Below are positions 1 through 12,000 of a stretch of DNA of 64,000 nucleotides, in pieces (position 1 is the first letter of the stretch; every line of letters starts with the position of its first letter). The DNA is taken from NCBI GenBank assembly GCA_019916065.1, contig CM034240.1, forward strand, positions 43,473,180-43,537,179. Reading direction: 5' to 3'. Source of the DNA: Vitellaria paradoxa. Taxonomy: Eukaryota > Streptophyta > Magnoliopsida > Ericales > Sapotaceae. Under the pieces are notes generated by a model. That model had not been told where the DNA came from and made no database searches. It saw only the letters and a list, made by a program, of their open reading frames with translations. A program made the translations under genes and the position numbers.

Positions 1-1015
1 ATGAACAAAGGCAGTGCAACCAAATGTACGAGGAGGAAGTGAAAAAGGATTAGAAGAAGGATAAAGAAGAGAAATAGAAGACTTATTACCAAGAGTAACG
101 GACGGAACTCGATTGATAAGGTGACAAGCAGTTAAGACAGCATCCCCCCAATATGATTTTGGAACATTCATGTGTATTTGCAAAGTGCGGGCGACATCCA
201 ACAGATGGCGATGCTTCCGTTCAGCAACACCATTCTGTTGAGAGGTATGAACACATGAGGTTTGATGAATAATACCCCTGTCAACACAAAATTTTTCCAT
301 AACAGACTTGGTATACTCTAAAGCATTGTCAGACCGTAAAATTTTAATTCTTTTGTCAAACTGAGTAAAAATTTCATTATAAAAACGTAAAACAATATTG
401 GGCAATTCAGAACGAGTTTTCATTAAAAATAACCATGTCATACGTGAGAAATCATCCACAAAAATGACAAAATAGCAATAACCATTGATAGTGGGGACTC
501 TAGAAGGACCCCAAATGTCCGTATGAACTACAGAAAAAGGTTCAGACTCACGACCATGACTACTACTAGGAAAAGAACTACGGTGATGCTTCCCTAGTTG
601 ACAAGCTTCACACTCTAGACTGGAGACAGAACCAAGACCAGGAACAGCAAGCTTGAGACGAGATAAAGCTGGATGACCCAATCGATAATGCCACTGGAGA
701 GGTGAATCTGAAACATGAAAGGCTGAAGAAGACAAGGAGAAACTGGTTGGGTCAAGATAATAAAGACCATCTCGCTCACATCCCGAACCAATCATCTTCT
801 GCGTCCTGAGATCCTGAAAAACACAGGAAGATGGAGAAAAGGTTATGGAGCAGTTTAAAATCTAGTTAACTGACTAACAGATAATAAGTTAAAAGAAAAG
901 TTAGGCACATAAAGACTCGAAGGTAACGATAATGATACTGAGGGTTGGAGGTGTCCTTTGCCAGCTACAGGTCGGGAGGACCCGTCAGCTAACGTAAGAC
1001 GATGAGTGGTGGTAA
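1..1015 (-). pseudogene. copia GAG-pre-integrase and integrase core
   Basis: Conceptual translation of the - strand gives the pre-integrase zinc-binding pattern H..H..C..C (HYRLGHPA ... CEACQLGKH) around 600-700. The integrase core follows, with the catalytic Asp in VHTDIWGP, the second in LRSDNALEY (near 310-340) and the catalytic Glu in NGVAERKH (near 210-235). This part appears open in one frame from about 860 to the left edge. It is separated from the protease frame by a shift around 850-870. All three acidic residues are present, so decay is mainly upstream. Confidence 0.85.
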
Positions 1016-2187
1016 TCAAATCAGAAAAAAAGAAGGATTACCTGATACATGAGCACTAGCACCAGAGTCAAGAATCCATTGTGGAGCAGATGAGGTGGAG
1101 AAACAAGCACTATTACCTGAATGGGCCAAAGTGGCAGTGGAACTGGAAGAGCGAGAGATCCGAAGAGCTTGCACAATAGCATCCAACTCAGCAGGAGAGA
1201 AGGGAGCCTGAGAAACTACCCCTGAGTTAACAGGATCACTTGTACCAGAAGTAGAACCAGAGGCTACTTCAGAGCTAGTAGAATCAGTAGTAACATGGTG
1301 AGCTTGATCAGGACGACCATATTTCTTCCAGCAATAAGGCTCTGTGTGATTTGTACCACCACAATGATTAACTTTTGGTGCCGCGTCCCGAACTGCGACC
1401 ACCACCCCAGAATTACGGCCCATACCACGTGAGCCACCACGAGATCCTCCATGACCTCCAGAACTATTAATCAAAGCAGCAGAGTCTGTCCCACTGGAAG
1501 CAGATGATGTTGAACGGGGATGATGACCCAGGGAAGATCGTTGCAACCGAGAATAAGCACTGGCTAAAGAAGGAATAGTCTCCCCAGCCAAAAACTGATC
1601 TCTGTAACTACGAAAATCATCATTTAGTCCTGCCAGCAGAAGAACAGTCATAAGCTCATTCCATTGTCCCATCATCTCCGCTTTAGTCTCAGGAAAGGGA
1701 CGAAGTTACAAGAGACGATCACCAAGGGCTTTAAGTGTGCTGTAATAATCAGATAGTGATCTATCTCCCTGTCGGAGAGAAAAGAGTTGCTCGTACGCCG
1801 CAAAAACTTCTGAAATATTACTACGCTGAGAGAACGAATCAGCTAAAGAATCCCAGATTGCCTTAGAGGTGTTACACAAGGATACAGTTCGAAAAACTGA
1901 AGGTTGAGACTGTGCCATAACCAACTCATAACATTAGCATCAATAGCTCGCCATTGCGAATACGTGGGAGATGTTGAGTCTGGAGGAGAATCCGTAATGT
2001 AATTTTCCAATTGTCGACCAATAAGGAATATACGAACAGCATGAGACCAAGTTAAATAGTTGGCGGCTCCATTCAATTTCTCACAAACAATGGATTTTGG
2101 AAAATTTTCAATTGAAATAGCATGCGCAGGAACAGGTGAAGAACTTTCATCTGAAGTAGTCTTGACAGTAGACGGATTAATAGCCAT
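1016..2187 (-). pseudogene. copia gag and protease region, broken
   Basis: The start is taken at 2187 (MAINPSTV...). The first part (to about 1920) matches the DUF4219/UBN2 type of copia gag N-terminus. The reading then shifts by one base near 1920 into a frame holding the rest of the gag domain (motif SDYYSTLKALGD), which ends in an in-frame stop near 1700. Coding resumes at 1675 with a CCHC-like zinc knuckle (CGGTNHTEPYCW, first spacing altered) and the aspartic protease site WILDSGASAHVSG near 1050-1080. It would package the element's RNA and process the polyprotein, but the frameshift and stop make it non-functional. Confidence 0.85.
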
Positions 2188-2813
2188 TAGCCAAATATAA
2201 ATCACAACTCAAATCAAAGTAGAAAGACACACAGCAGCATATAAGGTTTCAAAGCACAACAAGGAGCACGAACCAACTCACAATCGAACGATCAACAACG
2301 ATCAACTACGATTGAGCAGACAAATAAAAAAAATAGTAGAGAGTACGAGTATCATCAATCGACAGTATATAACACACCGAACATCAGATCTGGTTGTCTA
2401 AAACGTGAGAGATCCAAGATCCGATCGAGAAGGAGATAAGCCAAGTTTCAAGAATCATCCACGAGACAAATCAAGCATAAGAGGAGAAGAACAGGAAGAG
2501 GCGACTGCCATGGTGTGCCGGAGATCAGCCGTCGGTGCACGCGCCGACACGCGCTGGAAAAGAGAGGCGCGTGAGCCTCGCGCCGGGAACCAAGCCGCGC
2601 GTGAAGGCGCGTCAGGTCATCTCCGGCGATGGCCTTCGTCGGTGGTAGTCGCCGGTCGACGCCGAGTCTGTTGGTGGTGGCGTCGGTCAACAAAGATCGT
2701 CGGAGAGTGGTCCGGCAGTGATGAACAGTGGCGGCAGTGATGAACAGTAGCGCGGCTAGGGTTTTTTTTTTTTTTTTCTGGAAAAGAAAAAAAAATAAGA
2801 AGGAAAATGAATC

Positions 2814-2825
2814 GCTCTGATACCA
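2814..2825 (-). other. Primer-binding site (tRNA-Met-i)
   Basis: The - strand reads TGGTATCAGAGC, complementary to the 3' end of initiator methionine tRNA, the usual primer of plant copia elements. It lies just inside the LTR and fixes the element's direction. Confidence 0.9.
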
Positions 2826-2828
2826 AGT

Positions 2829-3023
2829 TGAAAATCAGAACAGAAAAATTAGAGAGAAAAGAAAGAGAGAGATGAGATCCTTCTTCTCCCTCATACTCTA
2901 TTTATAATCAAGTTTAGGTTACAAAAGATAGAAATTGAAATCAGCCAATATATGGCAATAACCAAAAATAACTAAATCACAATCCATCAATTATGCCTTA
3001 AATATTCCTAACATATTCTAACA
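2829..3023 (-). repeat. 5' LTR of the copia element
   Basis: On the - strand this 195-bp stretch begins TGTTAGAATATG and ends CTGATTTTCA, the TG...CA ends of an LTR. A TATA box (TATAAATAG) lies at 2898-2906. The primer-binding site follows three bases after the end. The length is short but usual for small plant copia LTRs. Confidence 0.85.
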
Positions 3024-3159
3024 GAGATCATAGGTGTTTGGCTAATAATTCTTTAGTTACTTTGATTTCCTTCAAGGGATTGGGATGTTAAATGTTTCTC
3101 TAGGAAATGTTATATTTTCTTAACTCAATTCAATTATGTGGGTATCCTTTGGGGCATCA

Positions 3160-4110
3160 AGATCAAGTTGATGAAACTTAAAGGTAGCTTTACATGATTT
3201 TTTAGTCATAGCCCTTTGAACCCTCCACATTTTTGTTGCATCATTCCTTGCAGCATTTTGGATGAGATTATGAGACATTTTCAGGATGAGGTGCCGTGGT
3301 GTATGCTATTTACAGATGATATTGTTTTAGTAGATGAGACGAGAGAAGGAGTGAATGCTAAGCTAGAATTGTGGTGGGATACGTTAGAGACAAAAGGGTT
3401 TAGGCTAAGCTGATGCAAGACAGAATATATGGAATGTAAGTTTAGTCAAAGTAGATAACGGGTAGTATAGAAGTAAGTTTAGGCACACAAAAGATTGTAG
3501 AGAAAGATAAATTTAGGTACCTTGGATCTATGGTGCAACAAGATGGAGAGATTGATACTGATGTAAGTCGCAGGATTCAAGCTGGGTGGACCAAATGGAG
3601 GAGTGCTTCGGGGGTTTTGTGCGATCGAAAAATCCCCCTTAAGGTGAAAGGAAAGTATTATAAGGTAGCAGTTAGACTAGCGTTGCTATATGGATCAGAG
3701 TGTTGGGCGGTAAAGTATAATCATGATCAGAAGATGGCAGTTGTGGAGATGAGGATGCTAAGGTGGATGTGCGGGATTACAAGGAAAGATAGGATTAGGA
3801 TCGAGGAGATTAGGGGCAAAGTAGGAATAGAACTGATTGAAGATAAAATGAGAGAAAACCGATTAAGATGGTTTGGCCATGTTAGAAGGCGTCCAGTAGA
3901 GGCACCTGTTAGAAGGTGTGAAAGTATGGAGATTGTCAGGAGTAGGAGAGGTAGAGGACGACCCAAGAGAAGCTGGAAAGAAACCATTAAACATGACCTG
4001 ACGTACTTAGATTTATCGGAGGACATGCCCTAAACAGATCTAATTGGCGTCGACAAATCCATATAGCCGACCCCACCTAGTGGGAAAAGGCTTGGTTTGG
4101 TTTGGTTTGA
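3160..4110 (+). mobile_element. RTE-type LINE, 5'-truncated 3' portion (copy 1)
   Basis: The translation contains the reverse-transcriptase box [12 protein letters not shown] (canonical FADD, here FTDD) near 3300-3345. A frameshifted stretch follows, then a long open stretch at 3530-4033 ending in the C-terminal block typical of plant RTE elements ([34 protein letters not shown]). The element ends in CCCACCTAGTGGGAAAAGGC plus a short TTGGT repeat instead of poly(A), as RTE elements do. The 5' part with the endonuclease is missing. A second copy with the same 3' end lies at 14184-14976. Confidence 0.88.
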
Positions 4111-6071
4111 TTTTATGCAGCATTTTCCAAAAACATTTTATTGAATCATTCTTGGAAATTTTGACCCTTCAGGAAAAAGGGAGGTAATATAAGTGGAACA
4201 ATTCTCTTGAAAAGACATTTCAGAGCTAAAGATTTAGGAATATCCTTTCTTGTTCGTCTTAATCTCTTTAGGTGTCAAGGATGCCAGTTCTATAATCAGT
4301 AATTGATTTGACAAAATCCAATCAGGAGTGAGCTTCCTTGTTGCTTAGTAACTATTGTATGATCACTAATTGATATTAAAAATCCACTCAGGAGTCTTGG
4401 AGCTTCCTTGTTTCTTTAGAAAGTAGAAATTACTGTTGGCTTTTCCCATTATTCAATCTTTGCATGTGTGCATCAATTATCCATATTATTACCCATATGT
4501 AAATTGAAAGTGGAGCTGCACGATCCTATTCGAAGGAAAAGTTGTTCTCTTATGTATTTAGCCTTTGTTAAATCAAATTGAACTGTGTCAGTTTGGGTCT
4601 CACTGAACTAAAATAAAAATTCGCAATTTTATTTTACTTTGACTGAGTTGCCATGTTAATTGTAGCTTGGGTTTTTCCAAACTTTCAGTTCATGTTACCT
4701 GTTCTTGTTGTTGTACTTAACTTTTAGCCACTTGTGTAACTACATGCACTGTGATTTTCAATTCAATAGTAATGATTGTAAAACAACCTCTGGTGTTCTA
4801 CTAACAGTGCTGTTTGTGTAATTGGTATATATCAAATTGAGACGAAGTTCCTGGCGGCATGAAAACAGCTATATTATAGTGAATGCTATGCAGAAAAGCT
4901 ATGGCTACTGCGTATGCACAGTTCAATTGTGGATATGAGATTGATGTTTGGTGAGGTACAGATTTAAAATTGGATGTATTGTGCGAAGCTTGATGCAGAA
5001 CACATTGTTTGTTTAATGACAGAGTCTAGCTTGAAGTGCTTTTACAAGGATGCACCTCGTTGAAGTTTAAGCATTGCAATTATGGGCTGAGATTGAGTGA
5101 ATAGATTTTGGCATATGTTTAACCAGAAGCTATAAAAGGGTGAACTATGATTTTTTAGTTTATAATAAATAATTGAGCAAGCTCTATTTGTGACTTTATG
5201 TCGAGTCATTGATGGTTGTTGCCCTATGAACATCAACTGGTGTGATGGGTGAGCACTTATTGATGTTTACCATGGTAAGCAGTCTAACATCATTTAAGAT
5301 AGGAAAATCCTTTTTTTTGGCATGGTGGACAAAACTATGCAACGGAAAGAGATTAAACCTTTTTTTTTTTTCTGAAAAATAAGTTCAATTTAAGCTTTAT
5401 CTTTGATATGTCTATATAAGGTCTCAATGCAGTGGAACATTTAGTTGCTATGTGGTTTTTGTCAATGTTGACAATGCGTCACCTCATTGTAGATTTTGCA
5501 AGGAACTACTTGTGGGTATGCCAGATTATGTACATCTATTTGTGTACGTATGCGATATGTAGAATTTGTGCCTGTTGCCTACCTGTTTTATCATACACTA
5601 TCAGACTTGTGAAAGTACCAACCTATAACCCAAAAAGTGCTTTTGAAAAATGTCTCAGACACTTGAATTAAAAATTGGTATAAATTCTGCACTGCTTGTG
5701 GTGAGTTTCACTAACTGTTGGTTTGCAGTGTTAATGGTCATGAAGCATATCATCTATGGTTTAACAAAGACATTATGCATAGTGTGATAATTGCAATGAT
5801 AATAGTTATTAGGATGCTGCTCATTATTCTTCTAGCCACCAGACAGCTACTTTTCTTGTCGCCTCCTGGAATACTTGGCTTGTAGCATGGGCTTCTTAAA
5901 TTTGCTTGACTGCATGGTATGGTTGGTATCATCAGACTGATTAGTAATAGATCTCCCACCCACTCCGCACCTCCTTGTCAGCTACTTTTCTGTCGCCTCC
6001 TGGAATACTTTGCTTGCAGCATAGGATGCTGAAATTTGTTTTGACTGCATGGTATGATTGGTATCATGCAG
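4111..6071. other. Non-coding stretch upstream of the VHA-C exons, probably intron
   Basis: No VHA-C exon, transposon ends or RNA gene could be recognised here. The exon expected just before 6072, encoding the part ending TSYGE in relatives, is absent from 3024-6071. It must lie left of the window or be lost. Short open frames here show no family resemblance. The last 230 bases hold a tandem duplication. Confidence 0.5.
5844..6071 (+). repeat. Tandem duplication covering an intron acceptor
   Basis: About 92 bases at 5844-5935 are repeated at 5979-6071, an offset of about 135. Both start CAGCTACTTTTC and include TGTCGCCTCCTGGAATACTT and GACTGCATGGTATG. The second copy ends exactly at the acceptor AG before the exon at 6072. 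The first ends in ATCAG with no coding sequence after it. Confidence 0.8.
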
Positions 6072-9000
6072 GTTTTTGGCTCATGGATGCACTTTTGCGC
6101 TGTACGTGTATTTGCTGAGAGCATTCTGAGATATGGCTTGCCACCATCTTTCTTGGTAATTAAACTGTAAACCCCCTCTATTGGTCTCATAATTACGTTG
6201 TTGCTTTATTCTGTCATTGATGGTTAGGGCTAAGAAATTGCAATTGTATTGATTTCAGTCAGTCGTATTGGCGCCTTCTGTGAAAAGTGAGAAGAAAGTA
6301 CGTTCTATCCTAGAGGACCTTTGTGACAAGGCAAACAGGTAATTAGACAAGCATCTGTTTCTTTCTGCTATTCAATGGAGCTCATTTAACATTTTATCAG
6401 AACTTCTGGAGGCTTAGATTAGAAATGGGAGATAAAAACCTATCTGGTGGATAAACCAGGAATATAATGAATCAACTATTGAACCAAATCAGAACCAAAG
6501 TGGTATTTGGTGATTCTCTTTCAATTAGGTGTCGTATAGGTATTTCATTTGTTGGTGGGAATATATGATACATATCCTACTCTGATCAGTCAAAGGTCCT
6601 ACCTGATCCATTAATGTGTATATTTGAACTTATTTAAGATGATGTCCATAAACACTGCCCGAGCTTGGTACATAGTGATGCTGGACACAAATATTAAAGG
6701 CAACATAGAAGAGAATAAGTAAAGAGAGAAGAAGAAAAAGAAGAAGAAGAAGAAGAAAACCAGAGAAGAGAGAAAAGAAATTAGGCAAACACAGCGTCTC
6801 AATAAAATTCAATAATAAAGTCTATCAAAAACCTAATAACTAAATCCTTTAAATAAGTTAACAAACTCTAAAAATTACTGAAGATAAAATTGAATCAAGA
6901 TTACAAAATCAAAATCAAAATAAGAAATTCTACTCTAAACAAACTTCCTAAATAAAATAATAATAATAATAAATAAAAATAAATAAAAGAAGATGACTTT
7001 GATGTCCTTGTCAACTCTCCCGGGCTAAGAAGAATTCGGCTCTGTCGAGTGAAAACTGAACTAAGGATGCTGTCAGTCAATCGCCTAGCCACAAGTTAAG
7101 ATGTTGTGCTACCTTCCTCTGACGCTCATAAACGTGCGTGGGAGGTAATCTGAACTTGGCATGGCTCGCTTCCGGAGAAGGAAGATCTCGCTGACTACAA
7201 TAGAACTCCAAGGAATTAGGATCAATGCGTTGCAAGGTATCACCAGAAATCCAAGTATAATTTGAATCAAGTCAGCCTACCCAACGAACGGATAGCACTG
7301 AACCACTCCTTCCTTGGTAAACACAACATGGTCACTTATAATAGTATCAATTTTATGTATTGTGGAATTAACAGGTGTTGATGTAGGTAAGGAAATAGGC
7401 TCAGAGACAAAATCAAGCTCATAATTAATTTTAGGGTGAGGTTCAACACAGTCATGGTTGGGTTTGACTGGAGCAGGTATAAGCTCAGGGTTAAGCCCAT
7501 TAGGAGAAGAAGCAAAAGGATCAATTGGGATAATAGCTTGGCCTTTATAAGCAACTAGGTCCTTAACATTAAATGTAGAGCTAAAACTAAATTCTGGTAG
7601 AATATCAATAACTCAAGCATTTAGATCCACCCGGTTTAAAATTTTAAAAGGACCAGCACTACGAGAATGCAATTTGGAACCGGGCTTAGATAGACGACGT
7701 TCTGAGCGAATTCGGACCATGACAAAATCTCTAACATTAAATTCAATATGTCTTTTATGTGTGTTAGCTCGAAGTTTGTAAGATGCATTACTCGCTTCAA
7801 GTTGTTTGTTGATCTCAATATGCAAGTCATGTAAATGTTGTGCAAAGGACTCAGCAGTTATAGACACAGGAAAATGCAGAGACATAGGAATCAGGTTTAA
7901 TAGTTTCCTAGGTTTGTAACCATGCACAACCTCAAATGGACTCATATCCAATGACCTATTAACAGAGCTGTTATAGGCCAATTGGGCTATAGGGATGATT
8001 AGATCCCAGTTTTTAGGGTTTTCTTTGACCAAACATCTCAGAAGGTTTCCTAAACTACGATTAACTACCTTAGTTTGTCCATCTGTCTGAGGATGGTAAG
8101 CAGTAGAAAAGTTGAATTTAGTACCAACCAAGTGTCACATGGTACTCAAAAAATGAAGTGCACATCCCTATTAGACGCAATAGTTTTAGGAAGGCCATAC
8201 AATTTGACAATCTCGTCAAAAACAACTGCGCAGCCCTAGAAGCATCAGAGGTTTTACTACAAGGAACGAAATAGGCCATTTTGGAGAAACGATCCATAAC
8301 AACAAAAATGGAGTCGTGCTTTTTAGGAGTGCGAGGAAGACCGAGTATAAAGTCCATACTCACATCTTGCCACGAACAACATGGGACAGGAAGGAGTGTA
8401 TAGAGGCCAGTGTTTTGTTTTTTCTGTTTGGCCAACTGATAAGTGCGACATTGACTAATGATTCTAGTCACATCCCGTTTCAAATTAGGCCAATAAAATT
8501 GACGCTCAACTTCTTCTATAGTTTTATTATGCCCAAAATGACTAGCGAAACCACCTGCACGAGTCTCCCAAACTATGAAATCACAAATGGACGTCCTAGG
8601 GATGCATAATTTATTAGCTTTAAAAAGGAAACCATCCTGAAAGCGGAAGTCACTAGAAGGGTCAAACCGACCCTCAAGCATAGGCACATAAATGTCTTTA
8701 AAGTCAAGCATGACACATAATCTTCTTTAAGCTTTTCAAATCCTATGACTTTGACGCTCATGGTAGTTAACAAGGAAATGTGCCTACTTAGAGCATTAGC
8801 GTCTAGGTTCTCAACTCCTTTCCTATATTTAAAACAAAAGAATAGGCTTGTAAATGCTCACTCCAACTACCATGCCCATAATTAAGCTTTTTCTGAGAGT
8901 TAAGATACATGGACTTCATGATCAGAGTAGAATACAAACTCCTGAGGGAGTAGGTAATGTTGCCAATGTCGTAAAGCCTGTACTATCGCATATAGTTTCT

Positions 9001-12000
9001 TGTCATAGGTAGAGTATCTTCGCTTGGCTTCAATTAACTTCTCCCTAAAATAAGCAACAGGGTGACACTCTTGGCTAAGAACATCACCTGTACTCATGCC
9101 CGAAGCATCATACTCTATCTCAAACACTTTAGAAAAATCCGGAAGACGCATCATAGGGTCTTTCGTCATTTTCTTCTTTATAGCCGTAAAAGCCCTAGCA
9201 GTTTCTTCTGTCCATTTAAAATCACCTGTTTTCATACACTTCGTTAGAGGAGTCATGATTGTGTTAAAACCCTATCTCATGAAAACATTGAACATCGTGA
9301 ATAGATGTAGGTTCTGCCCAATCTACAATGACTTGAATTTTTTGGGGGTCAGCAGAAACCCCAGCAGAGGAGACAATGAAACCTAAGAGAGAAACTTTAT
9401 CAATAAAGAATGAGCACTTCTTTAGATTAGCATACAATTTTCCTTCCTAAGAACAGAACAAATTTGAGAAAGATGATCCACATGTTCCTCTCTAGACTTA
9501 CTGTATACAAGGATGTCATCAAAATAGACTACTAAGAATCGTCCCATAAAAGACCTAAGTGTTTGGGTCATGACTCGCAAAAAGTACTAGGGGCATTAGA
9601 AAGCTTGAAAGGCATTGCCAATCACTCATAGAGACCATCCTTCGTCTTGAAGGCTGTCTTCCACTTGTCTTCTGGCCTAATCTTAATTTGGTGGTACTCA
9701 CTCTTAGGATCTATTTTAAAGAAAATTGTGGCACTTGCCATCATGCCTAGCATGTCATCTAACCTAGGAATGGGGAAACGGTACTTCACAGTGATTTTAT
9801 TTATGGCTCTACTATTGACCCACATCTCCAAGAGCCATCTTTCTTTGGCGTCAAGAGAGTTGGGATTGTACAAGGGTTTAGGCTTTCACAGATGAACCTC
9901 TTATGAAGGAGTTCACCTACTTGCCGCTGTAGTTCGGCATGCTCAGAAGGATTCATTTTATAATGGAGCAAGTTCGGGAGGGATGATTCTAGAACAAAAT
10001 CTATAGCGTGCTGGATGTCACGCAGAGGAGGCAACTGATCAGGTAAATCCTCAGGAAAAATATCATAAAAATTTTGAAGTACTTAATGAGCTTCTTTAGG
10101 AACCAAAGGCTGAGAATTTGACGAAACTTCTGTAACAATGATTGCAAACACGACAGACTCTCTGACAACCTCACACTCAAATTCTTTTGGGCTAATGATA
10201 TGTAACCCTTTTATCCACAACTTTTTCTTCTTATAAGGATTAACAGGCTTTGGGGGCAAAGGTTTGAGGTGAATTTTCTTTGCATTAAATACAAAAGAAC
10301 ATGAGTTCGTACGACCGCAAATGGTTATCCATATGAAACAACCGAGGTCGTCCCAGAATTATGTGACCAACATTCGTGGGGATTACGTCACACCAGATAT
10401 AGTCTTTATACTCAAGAAACTGAATGAGCACTAAGTAGCGTTCTTTCACTGCTATAGATGAGGTATCAATCCAAGAAACATTATAGGGATTAGGGTGAGG
10501 GATGGGCTTCAACCCCAGGTGAGAGACAGTACTCGCAGAAACAATATTGAAGCAATTCCCGCTATCGATGATGACTTTACAAGGCTTACCATTGATTTTG
10601 GTAAAGGTATAAAAAATGGATTGACGACGCCAATCATTAGCCTTCTTAGGCTGTGTTAGAGTACAACGTACTATACCTAATCGTGGGGTATCAAGGCTGC
10701 CATATGAAGGATCGACATGGGTGGGAAGGGTAGAACTTCTAATGCAAGATAGGACAGTATCACCACAGTCGTCCTCTAAATCACCAAAGCCCTCAATATT
10801 AGGTTCATGCACTTGTTCTTCTAAGTGGTCATCATCAATGTGCCCTGAATGGTCTCCAATAACTAAGGCTTTCTCTTTGAACAGTTAGCGGACACATGAC
10901 CAAATTCGCTATAATTGAAACACTGCACACGGGATGAATTCCTTGGGCCATTAGTCATTGTATTTTTTCCTTTGTTCTCATTCAATGGTTGATACTAGGT
11001 GGAGGGGAACCTAGGACTAACTTAGAGTTTGAAGAGGAAACTTGGTGTGAGAAAGAACTACTATTGAAACTTGGTCCACTTGGCCCCTTGGTAACCAATT
11101 CATAGTCATGAACTAAGGTGTAAGCATGATCGAGAGTGGTCACATTTCTAAGAACAAGTTCTCTTTTAAGGATGTCATGGAGTCCTTGTCTAAACTTACT
11201 CAAGGTCATGGATTCATCCTCTATGATATTGCACCGCATTCTAAATTCATCAAACTGAGTCACATACTTACTCATAGACCTATTTTCCTACTTAAGATTA
11301 TTCCACTAGTCTAGCAAATTAATCTTATATAATCTCGGTAGGTATTTCTCTTGAAGGCGGCATTTTATTTCATCCCAAGTTCGAACAGGGGGCGTGTGGC
11401 ACCTTGCCAAGAGATTTTCAACACTCCCAAAATAGCTTAGCATTACTAGATAATCTCATGCTCGTAAACTCCACTTTTCGTTCCTTTGTGAACCTATACA
11501 GTTAAAATATCAATCCATATCTCTAATCCACTGTCTAAAAACGACAGAATCTAGACGACCATCAAAAGTAGGGACATCTATCTTAATATTTTTAAAGAGA
11601 TGTTCTCTTGACGAAGATAGGCATCGTCTTGTGGACCAAAATTTCCTTGGTCTCTTTCACGATTCTGAGGAACAGTATTATGCCTATAAGGTATTCTATT
11701 GTCCCTTCTACTATGATGATTCAAATTGTCAAGCATATCCCAAAGGTCACCATCCAACGTGTTTGTGACGTCGTTCCAGGGTTATTACTCAATTAAGTCA
11801 ATCCTGAGTATCCTGACGACTAGCATTTATTTCAAGCCTAGAGTGCTGTTATTTGAGTTTGTATTCCCTCAAGGATTTGGATGATTCGATCATTACTTTC
11901 AGGATTACTCATTTTACGAGTAGGTGAGCTATGGGTAAGAATACAACCGCTACGCAATTGCATGCAACACTAGTTTAAGTAACAATGATTGAGATCAATA

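Larger units (their letters stand above)
1..3023 (-). mobile_element. Ty1/copia LTR retrotransposon, 5' part, runs off the left edge
   Basis: Reading leftward on the - strand, the order is 5' LTR (2829-3023), initiator-tRNA-Met primer-binding site (2814-2825), a leader of about 630 bases, gag, protease motif, GAG-pre-integrase domain and integrase core. Integrase placed directly after protease is the copia order. Reverse transcriptase, RNase H and the 3' LTR must lie beyond base 1. Frameshifts and stops in gag show that this copy is no longer autonomous. The target-site duplication cannot be tested because only one flank is in the window. Confidence 0.93.

Noticed and set aside
2405..2826. 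Open frames in the copia leader on both strands
   Set aside because: They lie between the primer-binding site and the gag start, are GC-rich non-coding leader and lack any domain.
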